A stretch of 58,711 bases of DNA, taken from assembly GCF_003268475.1 (NCBI RefSeq), contig NZ_MCIF01000002.1, positions 4,515,250 to 4,573,960 of the forward strand, written 5' to 3'. A model generated the notes under the pieces. The model saw nothing but the letters and a program-made list of their open reading frames with translations. It was not told the origin of the DNA and made no database searches. A program made the translations under genes and the position numbers. Positions 26,614 through 35,742 of this stretch are shown here, one piece after another. Each line of letters begins with the position of its first letter. Positions within the stretch are counted from its first letter, which is position 1. This stretch comes from Thermogemmatispora tikiterensis. GTDB taxonomy: Bacteria > Chloroflexota > Ktedonobacteria > Ktedonobacterales > Ktedonobacteraceae.

Positions 26614-28926
26614 CTAGGAAGAGCCAGTGAGGCGCCAGAGAATGATGGTGTGATCTGTTGAAGCGGAGGCCAGCCCCTGCTGGCTCCAGGCCACCGCGGT
26701 AACGCTGCCGTGATGGCCGCTATAGGCCGTTGCCCGGGCTGCAGAGCCGTTACTACCTAATGTCCAAACCCGCACGCGTTCGTCGCTGCACGCTGTCGCC
26801 AGGCGGCCTGGCGTTGTCGGGTCCCAGGCCAGCCCATTGACCGCCGCTGGATGGCTCAGACGCTCTTGAACGACGCCCGAGGCGCTGTCCCAGATCACCA
26901 CCTGGTGATCTGCTCCGCCCGAGGCCAGCTGCGTCCCGTCAGGGGACCAGGCCACGCTCAAGGCGGCGCCGCGGTGACGGTAGTAACTTTGCAACAGGCG
27001 TCGGCTGCTCAGGCTCAGCGTCGTCACCAGGCCGCTATCGAGCGCCACAGCCAGCGTTTCGCCGCCGGGAGCCAGGGCCAAAGCCCGAATGCGGGCCTTC
27101 AGCAGGCTGCGCGTTGTCATGCCGCTCAAAAGCAGCTCATGGCCGCCATTGCCGAGCGTGCCAGCCAGCAACACATCTCGTCTCTCGGTCCAGGTCAGGG
27201 CGCTAACAGGTGCCCCCAGATCATTGAAGGTCTGCTGCAAGGCCCCGCTGGTTGTCCAGACCTGCACTGAGTGATTCTCTCCCCCTGAAGCCAGGAGGGT
27301 TCCGTCGGTGCTCCAGGCCACTGCCAGAATAGGGGTGGCTTGCTGGCTGTAGGTCAGCAGGGCACGGGCCTCGCTCGCCAGCCAGAGGCGCGCTGTCTGA
27401 TCGCGTGAGCCTGAGACCAGGTGCGTCCCATCGGGAGACCAGGCCAGGCTGGTGACGCTATCTTGATGCCCTTGCAGCACGGCCAGAGCCTGGGCCGGGC
27501 GCCTGTTTAGGAAGAAGTAGAGGCCGGTGCCCACAGCACCCACGCCGACCACTCCTGCTGCCATCAAGGCCAGGGCGCTTCGCCGGCTCATCTTCCCTCC
27601 ACGGCCTGGCTCTGGCCGGGCCGGTGGCTGTGGGGGGCGCAGGGGGGGCTGGACCCTCTGGCCTGGAGCTGTCCCTGGCAACGGCTGGGGCTGTGCCAGC
27701 AGGGGCGGACTGAGCTGCCCAAAGTCTGGAGAAGTGGCTGGCAAAGCTGAAGGAGCGAAAACGGTCGGGGCAGAGGCCGCTTCCTGACGTTGCTGCAGGC
27801 TCAGAGATGGGGGTGCTGCTCCTGGAGAGCCACCGAGAGTCAGCGGCTGGCCGCCGCGCGGCAACTTCAACTGCTCAATCTTCTCCGCTGCGGGCCTGGT
27901 GGCGGGCAAGGCGGAATCTGGCGGCTCCCGCAGCAGCATGGTGCTCGCTGTCTCGGTGTCGCCTGCTGGCTCCCCCTTCGTTGGCAGCCCAAAGAGTGGC
28001 TGCAATGGCGACGGGCGACTATGAGCAGCATGGGCGAAGGCCGCAGCAAAAGCTCCAACCGAAGGATAGCGCTCCTGTGGACTTTTAGCCAGAGCGCGGG
28101 CAAAGACCGGCTCCAACTCTGCCGGCAGCGCCGGGTTGAAGGAGCGCAGCGGAGGCGGCTCCCGATGTAGATGCTGATGCATCAACTGCGCGGGATCGCC
28201 TTCGAAGGGCGTGCGCCCGGTCAGCAGCAAATAGAGCATGACCGCCAGGGCGTACTGATCGCTTTCGGGGCGCGCCTCGCCGCCGAACTGCTCAGGCGCC
28301 ATATAGAGAGGCGTCCCAAAAATGTGGCTGGTAGCTGAGCTAAAAGAAAAAAACTTGGCCAGACCGAAATCTGAGAGCAGCAGATGCACGCGCGGCCCGG
28401 CCTCGATGCGCAACAAGAAATTGGCTGGTTTGATATCGCGGTGGACAATGCCGCGATCGTGAGCGTACTGCAGGGCGGAAGCTGCTTGCTGAAGGTAGTC
28501 TTCGGCCTCGCTCAGAGTGAGAGGCCAGGCCGAGGGCAGACCTGGGGGCAAAGGAGGAACCTGGCTGAGCGACTGCTGGGAGGCCATACCCGCGCGGCGG
28601 CGCAGCCAGTCCCAGAGCGAGCCTTCCGGGCGATACTGCATGACCATATAGGCGCGCCGACCCAGCTCGGTCTCTTCCTCTCCATAGCGATAGAGCGGCA
28701 GAATATGCAAATGATCCAGGCTTGCTACGGCGCGCGCTTCCTGTTTAAAGCGCTCCAGTGCTTTCTCGGCCTCGGGGAAGTCGCCGGCCTCGGCGCGTAC
28801 CACCTTAATGGCGACCTGCTGACCAATCATGGGGTCCTCGGCCAGGTAAACGGTGCCCATACCGCCGCTGCCGATAAACTGCTTGATGGTGTATCCCCCG
28901 ATCACTGAGCCGATCAGTGTATCCAC
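26614..28926 (-). CDS. Ser/Thr protein kinase with C-terminal WD40 propeller
   Basis: Hanks-type receptor-like kinase, 770 aa. The kinase domain (about 10-275) has GSGGMGTVYLAED, the VAIKVV lysine, catalytic HRDIKPANFLL, DFGLAKF and YMAPEQFGG. A Pro/Gln-rich linker (about 300-470) leads to MSRRSALALMAAGVVGVGAV, a single membrane helix preceded by twin arginines. Seven WD40-like repeats follow (AVLQGHQDSVTSLAWSPDG first, VAWSQQGLASASTDHTIIL last), predicted outside the cell as a closed propeller. The start at 28926 follows a good minus-strand promoter. It may sense an extracellular ligand and phosphorylate FHA partners. Confidence 0.93.
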   Translation of the reverse strand: MDTLIGSVIGGYTIKQFIGSGGMGTVYLAEDPMIGQQVAIKVVRAEAGDFPEAEKALERFKQEARAVASLDHLHILPLYRYGEEETELGRRAYMVMQYRPEGSLWDWLRRRAGMASQQSLSQVPPLPPGLPSAWPLTLSEAEDYLQQAASALQYAHDRGIVHRDIKPANFLLRIEAGPRVHLLLSDFGLAKFFSFSSATSHIFGTPLYMAPEQFGGEARPESDQYALAVMLYLLLTGRTPFEGDPAQLMHQHLHREPPPLRSFNPALPAELEPVFARALAKSPQERYPSVGAFAAAFAHAAHSRPSPLQPLFGLPTKGEPAGDTETASTMLLREPPDSALPATRPAAEKIEQLKLPRGGQPLTLGGSPGAAPPSLSLQQRQEAASAPTVFAPSALPATSPDFGQLSPPLLAQPQPLPGTAPGQRVQPPLRPPQPPARPEPGRGGKMSRRSALALMAAGVVGVGAVGTGLYFFLNRRPAQALAVLQGHQDSVTSLAWSPDGTHLVSGSRDQTARLWLASEARALLTYSQQATPILAVAWSTDGTLLASGGENHSVQVWTTSGALQQTFNDLGAPVSALTWTERRDVLLAGTLGNGGHELLLSGMTTRSLLKARIRALALAPGGETLAVALDSGLVTTLSLSSRRLLQSYYRHRGAALSVAWSPDGTQLASGGADHQVVIWDSASGVVQERLSHPAAVNGLAWDPTTPGRLATACSDERVRVWTLGSNGSAARATAYSGHHGSVTAVAWSQQGLASASTDHTIILWRLTGSS

Positions 28927-29114
28927 TGCCTTTGTCTCTCCTGCTCGTCAAGCGTTCGCTTAGCGGGACTGCATCTCATCCAGGGAGCGGGCAGAGCGCG
29001 CGTAAGTAACAGGTTGGCCAGCCAGGAGACGGTCCACCCGCGAGGGAACCCATCTCTGACTTACTCACTTGCCGATATGCTGGCTCTGCCCACAGCAGAA
29101 CAGCCCATCCTGGC

Positions 29115-29143
29115 ATAATAGCATGAGCCGGGCTGCCTGTCGA
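29115..29143 (-). promoter_or_regulatory. Promoter of the kinase gene
   Basis: On the minus strand: TCGACA (29143-29138), 17 bases, TATTAT (29120-29115), with TG at the extended -10 position. It predicts a leader of about 180 bases. Confidence 0.6.
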
Positions 29144-29265
29144 CCGCTGCTGGCCCGATCGGGGACCTGGTCTACCGATCTTGAGCGATTCTAGAGAAAC
29201 GATCTGGTCACGCTCGTCACTCTCTCCTCCTCTTCGGCTGGCCTTCCTACCCGCCTGCCACTTAG

Positions 29266-30132
29266 TTAGTAGGTGGAGTTAAGTGAGGCGGCAATCATGG
29301 CTGCCAGGATGGTGGCGCCGCAGCAGGCCAGCAGCAAGAGACCGCCAGTGGGGATCAGCACCGCGGCGCTTGCCGGACCGCCCTGCAGGCGCTGGCTGCC
29401 CATCGTGGCAAAGACGAGCAGAACAAGGGCATAGATGAGGGCGATGATCTCCACAATCAAGCCGAGAATGCTCACGAAGGGGATGATCCCGATGATGCTG
29501 CAGATGATGAAGAGAGTTAGCAGTGGCCCGTAGATGAGCATGCTGCTGTAGCATTGCTGCAGAAAACTGCCCTGTCCCTTGAAGGCCCTGGCCAGCAAAT
29601 AGATCAGCCCTTGAAGAATAAAGAAGCTGCCGACCAGCAAGATAAGGGAAATGAGCGAAGAGAGAAGAGAGCCAGCGACGCTGGCCGAACTCGCCAGTGC
29701 TCTGTAGGCGCTGGGTAAGATGCTCGCCAGCAAGGCACTGGAGGCCAGCCTGGTAAAGAAGGTAATGATGGCATACAGTACTGAGAGTCCCAGCAGCTGT
29801 ACCCAAATGATATCCCAGGAAGCCTTCCCCAGCTCTTGGGCAAAGGTCTCTGCCGACGGATGCGAGATCACGCGCATGTACTGACGTGGTAGCTCGCGCA
29901 GGGCCTGCTCCAACGGTAGCGGCGTGGCCATGACCGGTGGATAGGGGCCGGGCTGCCCGCCATAGTAGGTCGGTGGCATATAGGGGTTCACCGGCGGCTG
30001 CCCATAGGGATTGACTGGCGGCCCATAGGGATTAGCGGGTGGTGGTGTGGGTGAGGCAGGTGTCTCATAGGGGTTAGGTGGCGGTGTAGGCTGCTGTGGC
30101 ACTTGCCCTCCCTGGTTGGGGTCCCAACTCAT
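29266..30132 (-). CDS. Yip1-like membrane protein with Pro-rich N-terminus
   Basis: 288 aa, unknown function. The first 75 residues are Pro/Tyr/Asn-rich with repeated NPYGPP/NPYGQP-type units. The remainder resembles the bacterial Yip1 domain, with five hydrophobic helices (IIWVQLLGLSVLYAIITFF, SLLSSLISLILLVGSFFILQ and others) and the QGLIYLLARAFKGQGSF loop. It is transcribed in the same direction as the kinase but 340 bases upstream of it, and the kinase has its own promoter. The Pro-rich tail could bind signalling partners; that is speculative. Confidence 0.8.
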   Translation of the reverse strand: MSWDPNQGGQVPQQPTPPPNPYETPASPTPPPANPYGPPVNPYGQPPVNPYMPPTYYGGQPGPYPPVMATPLPLEQALRELPRQYMRVISHPSAETFAQELGKASWDIIWVQLLGLSVLYAIITFFTRLASSALLASILPSAYRALASSASVAGSLLSSLISLILLVGSFFILQGLIYLLARAFKGQGSFLQQCYSSMLIYGPLLTLFIICSIIGIIPFVSILGLIVEIIALIYALVLLVFATMGSQRLQGGPASAAVLIPTGGLLLLACCGATILAAMIAASLNSTY

Positions 30133-30256
30133 CGATGTAAGCTCCTTTCCAGCTTCTCACAAGAGATCAATCAATCCATCAGATGAATGGATACAGGCTT
30201 CTCAATGATAACATAACGTTATAGGTTGCGTCTACTACAATTGCTCATCCCTTTGC

Positions 30257-30286
30257 TTGCCAGAGCAGTCGTATTATGCCTATAAT
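30257..30286 (+). promoter_or_regulatory. Promoter of the COG4280-like membrane gene
   Basis: TTGCCA (30257-30262), 18 bases, TATAAT (30281-30286). It gives a leader of about 185 bases. The rest of the 30133-30475 gap shows nothing else. Confidence 0.6.
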
Positions 30287-30475
30287 CAGGGAGAAAAACT
30301 TGCTCAGCGGCGCGTCCGTCTCTTCGTCTCCTCTTCTCATGTGCGCCCCTGTCGCTTCGCTCAGCGCGGGGCTATCCCGTGTGATCGGTGGCTGCCTGTG
30401 AGGCGGCTCTGCCTTGCCAGAGCGCGTTAGGGGTGGCTCTCATCCTTGTTTAGACAGAAAGGGGAACAGCTCTCT

Positions 30476-31279
30476 ATGGCCTGGGCGATTCTGACTGCTG
30501 CCTTCCTGGCCTCGGCGGTCGAATTTGTCGAAGCCTTCACCATTGTGCTCGTTGTGGGATTGACTATCAACTGGCGCAGCTCGCTGGTCGGAACTGTCGC
30601 CGCCGCTGCCACGCTGGCCTTGCTGGTGGGGGCCCTGGGTTTGGCTCTCGTCTACTGGATTCCGCTGGCCCTGCTGCGTCTCGTGATCGGCATCCTGCTT
30701 ATTCTCTTTGGCCTCAAATGGCTCAAGAAGGCTATTCTACGCTATAGTGGCCTCAAGCCGCTGCACGACGAGGAGGCTATCTTTGAGGAACAGATGGCGA
30801 CCCTGCGGGCGCGCGGCGAGCAGCCACGCCCGCGTCTGGAGCCGTTTGGCGTGGCTCTCTCCTACAAGACCGTCTTGCTAGAGGGGCTGGAGGTGGCTTT
30901 TATCGTGATCTCCTTTGGCAGTAGCGCCATCACTCCCAGCTGCAGCGCCAGCTGCGCCCTTGGCACGGCGGCCCTCGGCGCCAGCGCTGCCGGGCTGTTG
31001 GTGGTGCTCGTTGGCCTGCTGCTGCAGGCCCCGCTCAAGCGTGTCCCGGAGAATACGCTCAAGTTTCTGGTCGGCATCATGCTGACGACCTTCGGCACCT
31101 TCTGGAGCGGCGAGGGTTTGGGTATCAACTGGCCGCTAGAGGATGCTTTTCTGCTGGTGCTGGCCGCCTTCTATTTGCTTTGCTCCGCCCTGCTGGTGCT
31201 CTGGCTCAAGGACCAGGCCCGTCGGCGTGTCGCTCCGGGCTTCAGCTCCGCCAGTCTGCCTGAGAGAGGAGGCCGCTGA
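30476..31279 (+). CDS. COG4280-like polytopic membrane protein
   Basis: 267 aa, function unknown. Two similar halves carry the repeated acidic motif in a helix: SAVEFVEAFTIVLVVG near the N-terminus and VLLEGLEVAFIVISFG in the middle. This is the pattern of COG4280 and related putative ion transporters. Seven or eight helices are predicted. The cytoplasmic loop between halves is charged (HDEEAIFEEQMATLRARGE). ATG 30476 follows GAAAGGGG; an open extension of ten codons was rejected for lack of one. It overlaps the next small gene by one base. Cation transport is likely but unproved. Confidence 0.78.
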   Translation: MAWAILTAAFLASAVEFVEAFTIVLVVGLTINWRSSLVGTVAAAATLALLVGALGLALVYWIPLALLRLVIGILLILFGLKWLKKAILRYSGLKPLHDEEAIFEEQMATLRARGEQPRPRLEPFGVALSYKTVLLEGLEVAFIVISFGSSAITPSCSASCALGTAALGASAAGLLVVLVGLLLQAPLKRVPENTLKFLVGIMLTTFGTFWSGEGLGINWPLEDAFLLVLAAFYLLCSALLVLWLKDQARRRVAPGFSSASLPERGGR

Positions 31280-31476
31280 TGCTGCCGCGACTGCTCAGGC
31301 CGCTGCGGGCCTTGTACCAGTTTCTCGTGGGCGATCCGCTCATTCTCAGTGGGGTGGTTCTGCTCTTCGTCCTGCTTTTGCTGCTGCCGGTGGGCCTGGC
31401 CCCACTCCATGCGGTGCTCCTGGTAGTGGCCCTACCCGTGATTCTGGCCGCCTCGCTCTGGCGTGAGCTGCACTAG
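31279..31476 (+). CDS. Small membrane protein, 65 aa
   Basis: Starts within the stop of the preceding gene (TGATG) with GAGAGGAGG upstream, so translation is coupled. The product has a basic N-terminus (LPRLLRPLRALYQF) and two hydrophobic helices (ILSGVVLLFVLLLLLPVGL and AVLLVVALPVILAASLW). No family is recognised. It is probably an accessory subunit of the upstream transporter-like protein. Confidence 0.75.
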   Translation: MLPRLLRPLRALYQFLVGDPLILSGVVLLFVLLLLLPVGLAPLHAVLLVVALPVILAASLWRELH

Positions 31477-31505
31477 CGCCCTGAGAGAGGCGTGACAAAG
31501 TCTAG

Positions 31506-31562
31506 CGAGGCGGACCTGCGTGGAGTGGAGTTCCTTTCCTTGTCCCACCCGGGTCCGCCTCG
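31506..31562. terminator. Convergent stem-loop terminator
   Basis: CGAGGCGGACC (31506-31516) pairs perfectly with 31552-31562 between the small membrane protein gene and the convergent SBP56 gene. Confidence 0.6.
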
Positions 31563-31609
31563 TGACAGAGGAAGGGAGTGCTGCAAGGACAGTGACCGCC
31601 TTGGGCGAG

Positions 31610-33031
31610 CTAGATCCAGATGTCTGAGGTGCAGTCGCCGCCGGGATAGCGCATCTCATGGGCGCGCGCTGGCCCCGCTGGCTCCTGACCGAAGTCGACG
31701 TAGAAGTTCTCGTTGATCTGCATGCCGCCGTGCTCGGGATCGCAGTCGATCTGCAGCAGGTAGGAGCCACGCCTGGCCAACTCGGGATAGAATTGATTGT
31801 CCCAACTGCTGTAGAGCGAGTTTGTCACGTAGAGCCGCCGTCCGTCCAGGCTCAGCTGCAGCATCTGCGGTCCGCCGACCAGCTCGTGGCCTTTGACCGG
31901 CTGGGCCTTGCCGAGCAGGCCGCCGCACCAGACCTGGCCAGTCAGGCGTGGATGGGCCGGATCGCTGATGTCGTACTGGCGGATATCGCCGTGCAGCCAG
32001 TTCGAGAAATACAGGTAGCGGTCGTCCATTGAGACCAGCAGGTCGGTGATGAGCGAGGGGACCGGGAAGGGCCAGCCCTCCAGTTCGACCGAGGGAACCT
32101 CGATCACCGGCTGCACTTGCCAGCTCCCATTGGCGCGCTCCCAGTGCCAGATGACGCTGCTGAGGGCGGCGCCGACAAAGCCATGCGTGCTGTCGGGATT
32201 GTGGTGGAAGCGCACCTCCAGCGGGATCAGCCCTTTGTCGCCCAGGTCGACGCTCTGAACGATCTCATGACGCTGCCAGTCCCAGAAATGGATCTGGCGC
32301 CCGTATTTGCCGGCCTGGACATCCTCTAGATTGAAACCGTCGAAGTAGGTCTTCGGCGCCCCCCACTCGCTGCTGACCATGACGTTGTGCCGCGGCTGAT
32401 ACCAGAAGTCGTAGTTGTAGCGCATACCGTCGGCCTTCTGCTCCCAGCGCCCGGCGATGCGAAACTCCTCGTCGAGGAGCAGAAAGCCGCCAGGGCCGTT
32501 ACCCTCGCCGTCGCCCAGCATCGAAATCATAACGTGTCCGTCGGGCAAACAGTGCACGGTATGAGGGGCGCTCAGGTTGGTCTTGGCCTTGATCTCCTCC
32601 GGCTCAATGACTTTGTGCAACCTGGGGGCCCGCTCGTCCTGAGCGTCGACGATGTAGATACGGCTGGAGCGATTGCCCGGGATGACCAGGAAGCGCCGCG
32701 ACTTGTGGGCGTCGCCGTGGCAGGAGCTACAGGCGTTCCAGCCGAAGTGATGCAGCTCATCGCCGACGTAGGGCATGACGGTGCGATGAATCACCTGCGA
32801 ATAGGTGGGCGAGTCGGGATCAACGTCAACGGTGGCCAGGTAGTCGGGAGCTTCAACGCCGGTGCCAACGTGCAGGGCAATGGTATAGAGCACCTTCTCG
32901 CGCGGCCCTCGGGTAGCCTCTTCAGGCGAGGCATAACCCGGCCCACAGGCAGCACCGTTGTGCTCATGGTGCTCATGATGCTCATGCTCTGCTGGATGGT
33001 GGGCATGCTCGTGATGTTCTCCAGCACTCAT
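31610..33031 (-). CDS. Selenium-binding protein 56 / methanethiol oxidase family
   Basis: Beta-propeller protein of 473 aa, the usual SBP56 length. Bacterial members act as copper-dependent methanethiol oxidases, producing formaldehyde, H2S and H2O2. Family motifs are clear: [37 protein letters not shown] with the conserved Cys residues, [31 protein letters not shown] and FVDFGQEP. The N-terminal 25 residues are an extra His/Glu-rich tail ([10 protein letters not shown]) that could bind metal. There is no signal peptide, although many methanethiol oxidases are exported. No accessory mto genes (SCO1-like) are adjacent. Confidence 0.92.
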   Translation of the reverse strand: MSAGEHHEHAHHPAEHEHHEHHEHNGAACGPGYASPEEATRGPREKVLYTIALHVGTGVEAPDYLATVDVDPDSPTYSQVIHRTVMPYVGDELHHFGWNACSSCHGDAHKSRRFLVIPGNRSSRIYIVDAQDERAPRLHKVIEPEEIKAKTNLSAPHTVHCLPDGHVMISMLGDGEGNGPGGFLLLDEEFRIAGRWEQKADGMRYNYDFWYQPRHNVMVSSEWGAPKTYFDGFNLEDVQAGKYGRQIHFWDWQRHEIVQSVDLGDKGLIPLEVRFHHNPDSTHGFVGAALSSVIWHWERANGSWQVQPVIEVPSVELEGWPFPVPSLITDLLVSMDDRYLYFSNWLHGDIRQYDISDPAHPRLTGQVWCGGLLGKAQPVKGHELVGGPQMLQLSLDGRRLYVTNSLYSSWDNQFYPELARRGSYLLQIDCDPEHGGMQINENFYVDFGQEPAGPARAHEMRYPGGDCTSDIWI

Positions 33032-33179
33032 GATTCTCTCCTCCGGCTTGACCTCTTCCAGGCCGGCGGGCCGGGCGCCCTGGCTGGCTGATCAAGCTCA
33101 GGCCCGTCGGCGTTCGTTCCTACAACCCATTACATGATTTAGTTTATCCAGAAAATCAACAATATGCAAGAGGAGAAAA

Positions 33180-33201
33180 GCGCCGCCAGGACAGGCGGCG
33201 C
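33180..33201 (-). terminator. Rho-independent terminator of leuA
   Basis: GCGCCGCC/GGCGGCGC 8-bp stem with a 6-base loop, followed on the minus strand by TTTTCTCCTCTT. Confidence 0.75.
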
Positions 33202-33212
33202 CGTAGCGAGCA

Positions 33213-34388
33213 CTACTTCATTGCTGTTTCGGCGATGTAGCGCAGGTCCAGCTCCTCCAGTTCGCGCTTCTTCCCGAGCAGCAGCTTGGCCATCTCGAAG
33301 GCGCGATTGAGCTGCTCCTGTTCGAGGGTATAGCCCAGCTCGCGCATCTGGGCGGCGAGGGCGGCGCGGCCCGAGAGCTTCCCCATGCGAATGCGGCGCT
33401 CGGTGGGGCTCAGGCCGATTGACTCAGGGGTCATGATCTCGTAGGTGCGGGCATCCTTGAGCACCCCATCCTGATGGATGCCGCCGCCGTGGCTGAAGGC
33501 GTTCTGACCCACGATGGCCTTGGTCCACTGGGGCTGCATGCCCGAGTATTTGGCGATCAGGCGGCTGGTAGGAATAATCTTAGTGGTATCGACGCGCACA
33601 TCCAGGCCCAGGTCTGCCGAGCGTGTGCGGATGGCCATCACCACCTCCTCGGTAGCGGCATTGCCGGCGCGCTCTCCCAGGCCGTTGAAAGAGGTATCGA
33701 CGCGCTCCGCGCCGTTGCGCAGGCCCTCCAGGGCGTTGGCCACGGCCAGACCGAGATCGTTGTGGCAGTGAGCCGAGATGCGGATCGTCGGAAACTCGCG
33801 CTTGAGGTCAGCGATCAGCTGGCCGAACTCCCAGGGCAGGGCGTAGCCCACGGTGTCGCAGATGGTGACGAAGCGCACGCCCTCCTTGAGGATGGCTTCG
33901 CAGACTTCCAGAATGAAATCGTGCTCGGTGCGCGTCGTATCTTCGAGGGCGAAATCGACGGTGTCGGTCAGGGTGCGGGCGTAGGCCACGGCGGTGCGGG
34001 CCATCTCCAGCACTTCCTGGCGGCTCTTGCCCAGCTTGACCTGGCGATGGATGGGGGAGACGCTGATGAATGGCTCGATCACCGGATGGGCGGCCACTTT
34101 GACGGCCTCCCAGGCGGCCTCAATGTCGCCCCTGACGGCGCGGGCAATGGCGCAGATCTCAGCGTTCTCGACCTGCGAGGCGATCAGGCGCACGGCCTCG
34201 AATTCGCTCGGTGAGGAGACCGGAAAGCCGACATCCAGGGTATCGAAGCCCATGTCGGCCAAAGCCCGGGCGATCTCTAGCTTCTCTTCGGGGAAGTAAT
34301 TGACGCCGGGGGTCTGTTCGCCATCGCGCAGGGTGGTTTCATAGAATTTGACGATGCGTGGTTGCGGTCGCTGTGGCTGGGTCGTCAT
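33213..34388 (-). CDS. leuA: 2-isopropylmalate synthase, short form
   Basis: Claisen-condensing enzyme that makes 2-isopropylmalate from 2-oxoisovalerate and acetyl-CoA, first step of leucine synthesis. The 391-aa protein has YETTLRDGEQTPGVNY, the metal-binding HCHNDLGLAVAN, the FNGLGERAGNA motif and GGGIHQDGVLKDARTYE. It ends after the catalytic and linker regions and lacks the C-terminal regulatory domain of about 120 residues that mediates leucine feedback in full-length LeuA. A homocitrate or citramalate synthase role is possible, but leuCD in the window supports LeuA. ATG 34388 has AAGGAG 6 bases upstream. It stands alone behind its own promoter. Confidence 0.85.
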   Translation of the reverse strand: MTTQPQRPQPRIVKFYETTLRDGEQTPGVNYFPEEKLEIARALADMGFDTLDVGFPVSSPSEFEAVRLIASQVENAEICAIARAVRGDIEAAWEAVKVAAHPVIEPFISVSPIHRQVKLGKSRQEVLEMARTAVAYARTLTDTVDFALEDTTRTEHDFILEVCEAILKEGVRFVTICDTVGYALPWEFGQLIADLKREFPTIRISAHCHNDLGLAVANALEGLRNGAERVDTSFNGLGERAGNAATEEVVMAIRTRSADLGLDVRVDTTKIIPTSRLIAKYSGMQPQWTKAIVGQNAFSHGGGIHQDGVLKDARTYEIMTPESIGLSPTERRIRMGKLSGRAALAAQMRELGYTLEQEQLNRAFEMAKLLLGKKRELEELDLRYIAETAMK

Positions 34389-34578
34389 TGTTCTCTCCTT
34401 ACTGCAATGTAACACACTGCCTGCGCGCCCTTGCGCAGAGCAGCGAGTGAACACGCGAGAAGCAAGACAGGAGACGCTCGCTCAACTCCGCCTGCGCCCA
34501 TGTGGACCCACCCTTGCCCTCCCTTCCTCGCTCTTCCTCAGCTTCTGCTATTTGCCGGTCTCCCTGTCATCTGTAGAC

Positions 34579-34608
34579 ATTATATGCCTCTCCTTGAAGG
34601 GGAGGCAA
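34579..34608 (-). promoter_or_regulatory. Promoter of leuA
   Basis: Minus strand: TTGCCT (34608-34603), 18 bases, TATAAT (34584-34579). It predicts a leader of about 185 bases, with no convincing attenuator. Confidence 0.55.
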
Positions 34609-34610
34609 GC

Positions 34611-34649
34611 GCCGCTCTGTCCAGCGGGAACCGGGCCGGGCAGAGCGGC
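34611..34649 (-). terminator. Stem-loop between esterase operon and leuA promoter
   Basis: GCCGCTCTG (34611-34619) pairs perfectly with CAGAGCGGC (34641-34649). Its place just upstream of the leuA promoter suggests it ends the ligase-acyltransferase-hydrolase transcript. Confidence 0.55.
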
Positions 34650-34654
34650 GGCGT

Positions 34655-34706
34655 CTCGTCTCGCCCCTTACCCATAGATACTCGTCTCGCCCCTTACCCA
34701 TAGATA
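34655..34706. repeat. Perfect 26-bp tandem duplication
   Basis: Two adjacent identical 26-base units, 34655-34680 and 34681-34706, each starting CTCGTCTCGCCCCTTACCC and ending ATAGATA. It lies between the hydrolase gene and the terminator hairpin. Confidence 0.9.
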
Positions 34707-34743
34707 CCTGAGAAGCGGCTGCCTGCCTACCTGCCTCCTCCGC

Positions 34744-35742
34744 TCAGCGGTGCTGCGAGAAGAGCCAGGGAAAGAAGTCGCTGACACGCAGGGGGCTATT
34801 TTCCAGCGAGTAGACGTAGCCCCAGACGCCGTGTCCGGCCCCGGCGAACTCGGTATAGCGAGGATGGCCGCCAACGGCGCGCAGGGCCGCGATCATGTCG
34901 CGCGAGCCGCTGACGGGCACCACTGGATCGGCGGAGCCGTGGAAGGCCCAGATCGGCAGGTCCTTGATGCGCGCGGCCAGCGAGGGATCGCCGGCGCCGG
35001 CGATGGGGGCGGCAGCGGCAAAGAGGTCAGGCCAGCGCTCAATGGCGTCCCAGGTGCCGTAGCCGCCGTTCGAGAGGCCCGTGACATAGAGGCGCGTGCG
35101 ATCGATGTTGTTAGCGTACGCCTGGAGTACTCGATCGAGCAGGGCTTTGGTGAGCTGGAGCGGGATACTTGGCTGAGCTGGCTGATGATAGGAGCCGCCG
35201 TTGATGGGGACGTTGACCCATTGCTGCCCCTGTTTCATTTGTGGAACCAGGACGAAGCAGGGCCAGCGCTGCTGGATGTGTGGGTTGGCCGGCCCCTGGT
35301 AGTCGCTGCTCCAGACACGCACGTAGGACTGATTGAGCAGAAGTTGCTCATTCTGAGCAGCGGTATAGTAGGGTAGACTGCGCTCGCCTCCGCCGTGGAG
35401 GAGTAGGACCAGCGGGTACCGTTGCTGGGGATTGAGCGGCTGGGGCACATACAGGTAGTAGACCAGGCTGTTGCCCCCTTGCGAGAAGATGTGCGCAGTG
35501 AAGCCCAGGTAGTTGAGGCCAGGCAGGGCTGGGGAGAGCAGAGAGGCGCTCGCTGTAGGAGCCGGCGTCAGGCGCCGACTCGTCAGCGGCTCCTGCTGCT
35601 CATCGCGATGAGACTGGATTGCCAGCGGTGAGGCAACGCTGCGGCGCAGGCCGAGGGGGCCGCGCAGGCTATAGAGCGTGGCGCTCATCAGACAGGCCAG
35701 GGCCAGCACTATCAAGACTATGGTTTTTGTGCGCTTGCTCAT
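34744..35742 (-). CDS. Membrane-anchored alpha/beta hydrolase (PHB depolymerase/esterase-like)
   Basis: Serine hydrolase of 332 aa with an N-terminal anchor (TIVLIVLALACLMSATLY) that places the catalytic domain outside. The nucleophile elbow is GLSNGG (Ser in the GxSxG position), the oxyanion region LLLHGGGE, the acid in HGSADPVVP and the His in GAGHGVWGY. This resembles the LpqC/feruloyl-esterase and PHB-depolymerase group. The start at 35742 lies inside the end of the acyltransferase gene (74-base overlap), with GGAG about 12 bases upstream. It is third in a coupled operon and may remove or transfer acyl groups on the cell surface. Confidence 0.83.
   Translation of the reverse strand: MSKRTKTIVLIVLALACLMSATLYSLRGPLGLRRSVASPLAIQSHRDEQQEPLTSRRLTPAPTASASLLSPALPGLNYLGFTAHIFSQGGNSLVYYLYVPQPLNPQQRYPLVLLLHGGGERSLPYYTAAQNEQLLLNQSYVRVWSSDYQGPANPHIQQRWPCFVLVPQMKQGQQWVNVPINGGSYHQPAQPSIPLQLTKALLDRVLQAYANNIDRTRLYVTGLSNGGYGTWDAIERWPDLFAAAAPIAGAGDPSLAARIKDLPIWAFHGSADPVVPVSGSRDMIAALRAVGGHPRYTEFAGAGHGVWGYVYSLENSPLRVSDFFPWLFSQHR

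Noticed and set aside
34498..34519. T-box-like string AGGGTGGGTCCACATGG on the minus strand in the leuA leader
   Set aside because: It differs from the T-box core by an insertion and several bases, and the leader of about 185 bases leaves too little room for a normal stem I. No specifier loop was recognised.
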